Shown: one piece after another, positions 5,016-5,610 of the stretch
Position numbering within the stretch: the stretch's first letter is position 1
Layout: every line of letters starts with the position of its first letter
NCBI GenBank assembly: GCA_016185955.1
Contig: JACPMQ010000001.1
Span: forward strand, 1-5,610
Direction: 5' to 3'
DNA from: Candidatus Woesearchaeota archaeon
GTDB taxonomy: Archaea; Nanobdellota; Nanobdellia; Woesearchaeales; GW2011-AR4
Length of the DNA stretch: 5,610 nt
The notes under the pieces: generated by a model
Told to the model about the DNA's origin: nothing
Seen by the model: the letters and a program-made list of their open reading frames with translations, nothing else
Databases searched by the model: none
Made by a program: the position numbers and the translations under genes

Positions 5016-5336
5016 TTATAATACTATTATATTAGTTGTTTTGATTATTGCATTTTTCTTATTGTCCTTAATCTTTATTTTATTGGAAACATTGCACATA
5101 ATGAAGTCCTTGCCTTCCGGCGTAAGCTCATATATTCTTACATAAGATGAGTTAAGCACTTCCTTTACAAGCCCTCTTCCTGCAAGATGAATTAAGTGGT
5201 TATCAACAGTTTTCCAATTTATATGCGAAGAAGTGGAAATTTCATTAATAGTGCGCTGCCCTTCAGAAAGGCTTAGAAGAAGGGTTTTCCTGATTTCCTT
5301 AAAAGTTCGTTTATAATTTACACTACCAGTAGCCAT
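5016..5336 (-). CDS. Winged-helix transcription regulator, first gene of the glycogen cluster
   Basis: This 106-residue protein has one winged helix-turn-helix. Helix 1 is about 11-24, the turn and second helix about 26-37 (GQRTINEISTSSHI), the recognition helix about 40-54 (NWKTVDNHLIHLAGRG), and the wing about 56-72 (LVKEVLNSSYVRIYELTPEG). The layout is that of small archaeal ArsR/PhiH1-like repressors. No sensor domain, cysteine metal site or membrane segment is seen; the last 25 residues are basic then beta-like and could serve dimer contact. The ATG at 5336 is about 30 bases from a good TATA box, with no Shine-Dalgarno. The stop is one base from the glycosyltransferase start, so the two are one transcription unit. 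Local autoregulation and control of glucan metabolism is inferred from this position only; the ligand is unknown. Confidence 0.87.
   Translation of the reverse strand: MATGSVNYKRTFKEIRKTLLLSLSEGQRTINEISTSSHINWKTVDNHLIHLAGRGLVKEVLNSSYVRIYELTPEGKDFIMCNVSNKIKIKDNKKNAIIKTTNIIVL
5017..5031. promoter_or_regulatory. 15-base AT-only palindrome at the regulator/glycosyltransferase junction
   Basis: Seven bases on each side of C5024 are exact complements. It spans the regulator stop and lies 3 to 17 bases before the glycosyltransferase ATG. It is too close to be that gene's TATA box. It could be an operator or a translation-control hairpin, or a chance result of AT-rich sequence. Confidence 0.3.
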
Positions 5337-5360
5337 TTTAATATATCAAGCTAGGTATTA

Positions 5361-5376
5361 GTATATAAATCTTACT
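5361..5376 (-). promoter_or_regulatory. Promoter of the regulator-glycosyltransferase-GH57 cluster
   Basis: On the minus strand, purine-rich AGTAAG (5371-5376, BRE position) precedes ATTTATATAC (5361-5370). Transcription should start near 5340, leaving a leader of only a few bases before the ATG at 5336. Confidence 0.65.
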
Positions 5377-5458
5377 GATTTTAGTTAGAATGTCTGTGTA
5401 TTTTAGGTATAGATTGATGTTATATTCGGTTCGCAAAACAAGGCAGAAGAATATAATC

Positions 5459-5472
5459 GTAACTGCTAACAC
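5459..5472 (-). repeat. Dispersed repeat, copy 2, inverted (GTAACTGCTAACAC on plus strand)
   Basis: This is the exact reverse complement of 95-108. On the minus strand it continues through ATTATATTCTT to TTTTGCGAA (5438-5430), in step with the left-edge copy apart from small gaps. Confidence 0.55.
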
Positions 5473-5510
5473 TCTATAAAGGGTTTTTGCGAAATTCGGT
5501 GCTTGTGCGT

Positions 5511-5556
5511 ATAGTGGCGCAACTAAATAATGGAACAATAATTATTGCGCCACTAT
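5511..5556. repeat. 12-bp perfect inverted repeat, 22-base loop
   Basis: ATAGTGGCGCAA (5511-5522) and TTGCGCCACTAT (5545-5556) are exact complements, extending to 14 pairs with one wobble. The stem is GC-rich against an AT-rich background and lacks a T-run, so it is not a typical terminator. It could be a small mobile-element end pair, a structured RNA piece or a binding site. Confidence 0.6.
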
Positions 5557-5610
5557 GCTAGAGAACACAAAGTATAGGAACGGAAGTCAATAATCGTAAT
5601 AGATGTTCCG

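Larger units (their letters stand above)
5377..5610. other. Non-coding right edge with repeats
   Basis: No convincing gene or RNA gene is seen. The stretch contains a 9-bp inverted pair TTCGCAAAA/TTTTGCGAA (5430-5438 and 5485-5493) that encloses the inverted copy of the left-edge motif (5459-5472). A 12-bp inverted repeat follows (5511-5556). At the very edge GGAAC (5577-5581) and GTTCC (5605-5609) could pair weakly. Confidence 0.55.

Noticed and set aside
5017..5031. TATA-like sequence as a separate promoter for the glycosyltransferase
   Set aside because: Its centre is only about 10 bases before the ATG, too close for archaeal transcription to include the start codon.
5338..5538. 66-residue minus-strand open frame upstream of the regulator
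   Set aside because: It runs through the promoter, the dispersed repeat and the 12-bp inverted repeat, shows no recognisable motif, and has no promoter or ribosome site of its own.
1..5610. CRISPR array, insertion sequence or integrase
   Set aside because: No regularly spaced direct repeats and no transposase or recombinase gene are present.

Overview
The window reads as chromosomal DNA of an AT-rich archaeon, most likely a DPANN-type lineage (Woesearchaeota/Pacearchaeota-like; this placement is inference from gene style and composition). The archaeal evidence is direct. TATA-box promoters sit 25-26 bases upstream of start codons, giving leaderless or nearly leaderless messages. There is a ribosomal protein eL41 gene, a TFIIB-type zinc ribbon, and an internal Shine-Dalgarno matching the archaeal 16S tail. 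TAA, TGA and TAG all act as stops.

Left part (1-1740): a repeat-bearing non-coding edge with a hairpin, then a leaderless gene for an archaeal MiaB-type tRNA methylthiotransferase (271-1602, +). It ends in two tandem hairpins that also face the end of the next gene. Centre-left (1743-2528): a divergent pair from one short promoter region. On the minus strand is a 45-residue zinc-ribbon protein; on the plus strand is the tiny ribosomal protein gene eL41, followed by a 137-residue protein with a SecB-like layout. The eL41 gene is split over two frames at a run of nine A residues and an ATGA stop/start overlap. This is the most interesting point in the window: programmed slippage, coupled re-initiation, or an indel.

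Right part (2585-5336, minus strand): a three-gene cluster of a winged-helix regulator, a GT4/GT5-like glycosyltransferase resembling archaeal glycogen synthase, and a family GH57 alpha-amylase-like enzyme. The regulator and glycosyltransferase are separated by 1 base. A perfect 15-bp hairpin lies between the glycosyltransferase and the GH57 gene. Together they look like a small glycogen (alpha-glucan) synthesis and remodelling unit under local control. The right edge (5337-5610) holds the regulator promoter, repeats and a 12-bp inverted repeat, but no gene I can support.

Several intergenic hairpins share sequence with one another, and a 14-base motif recurs in inverted orientation near both ends of the window. 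The spacers therefore appear to be built from dispersed repeat elements that may double as terminators.
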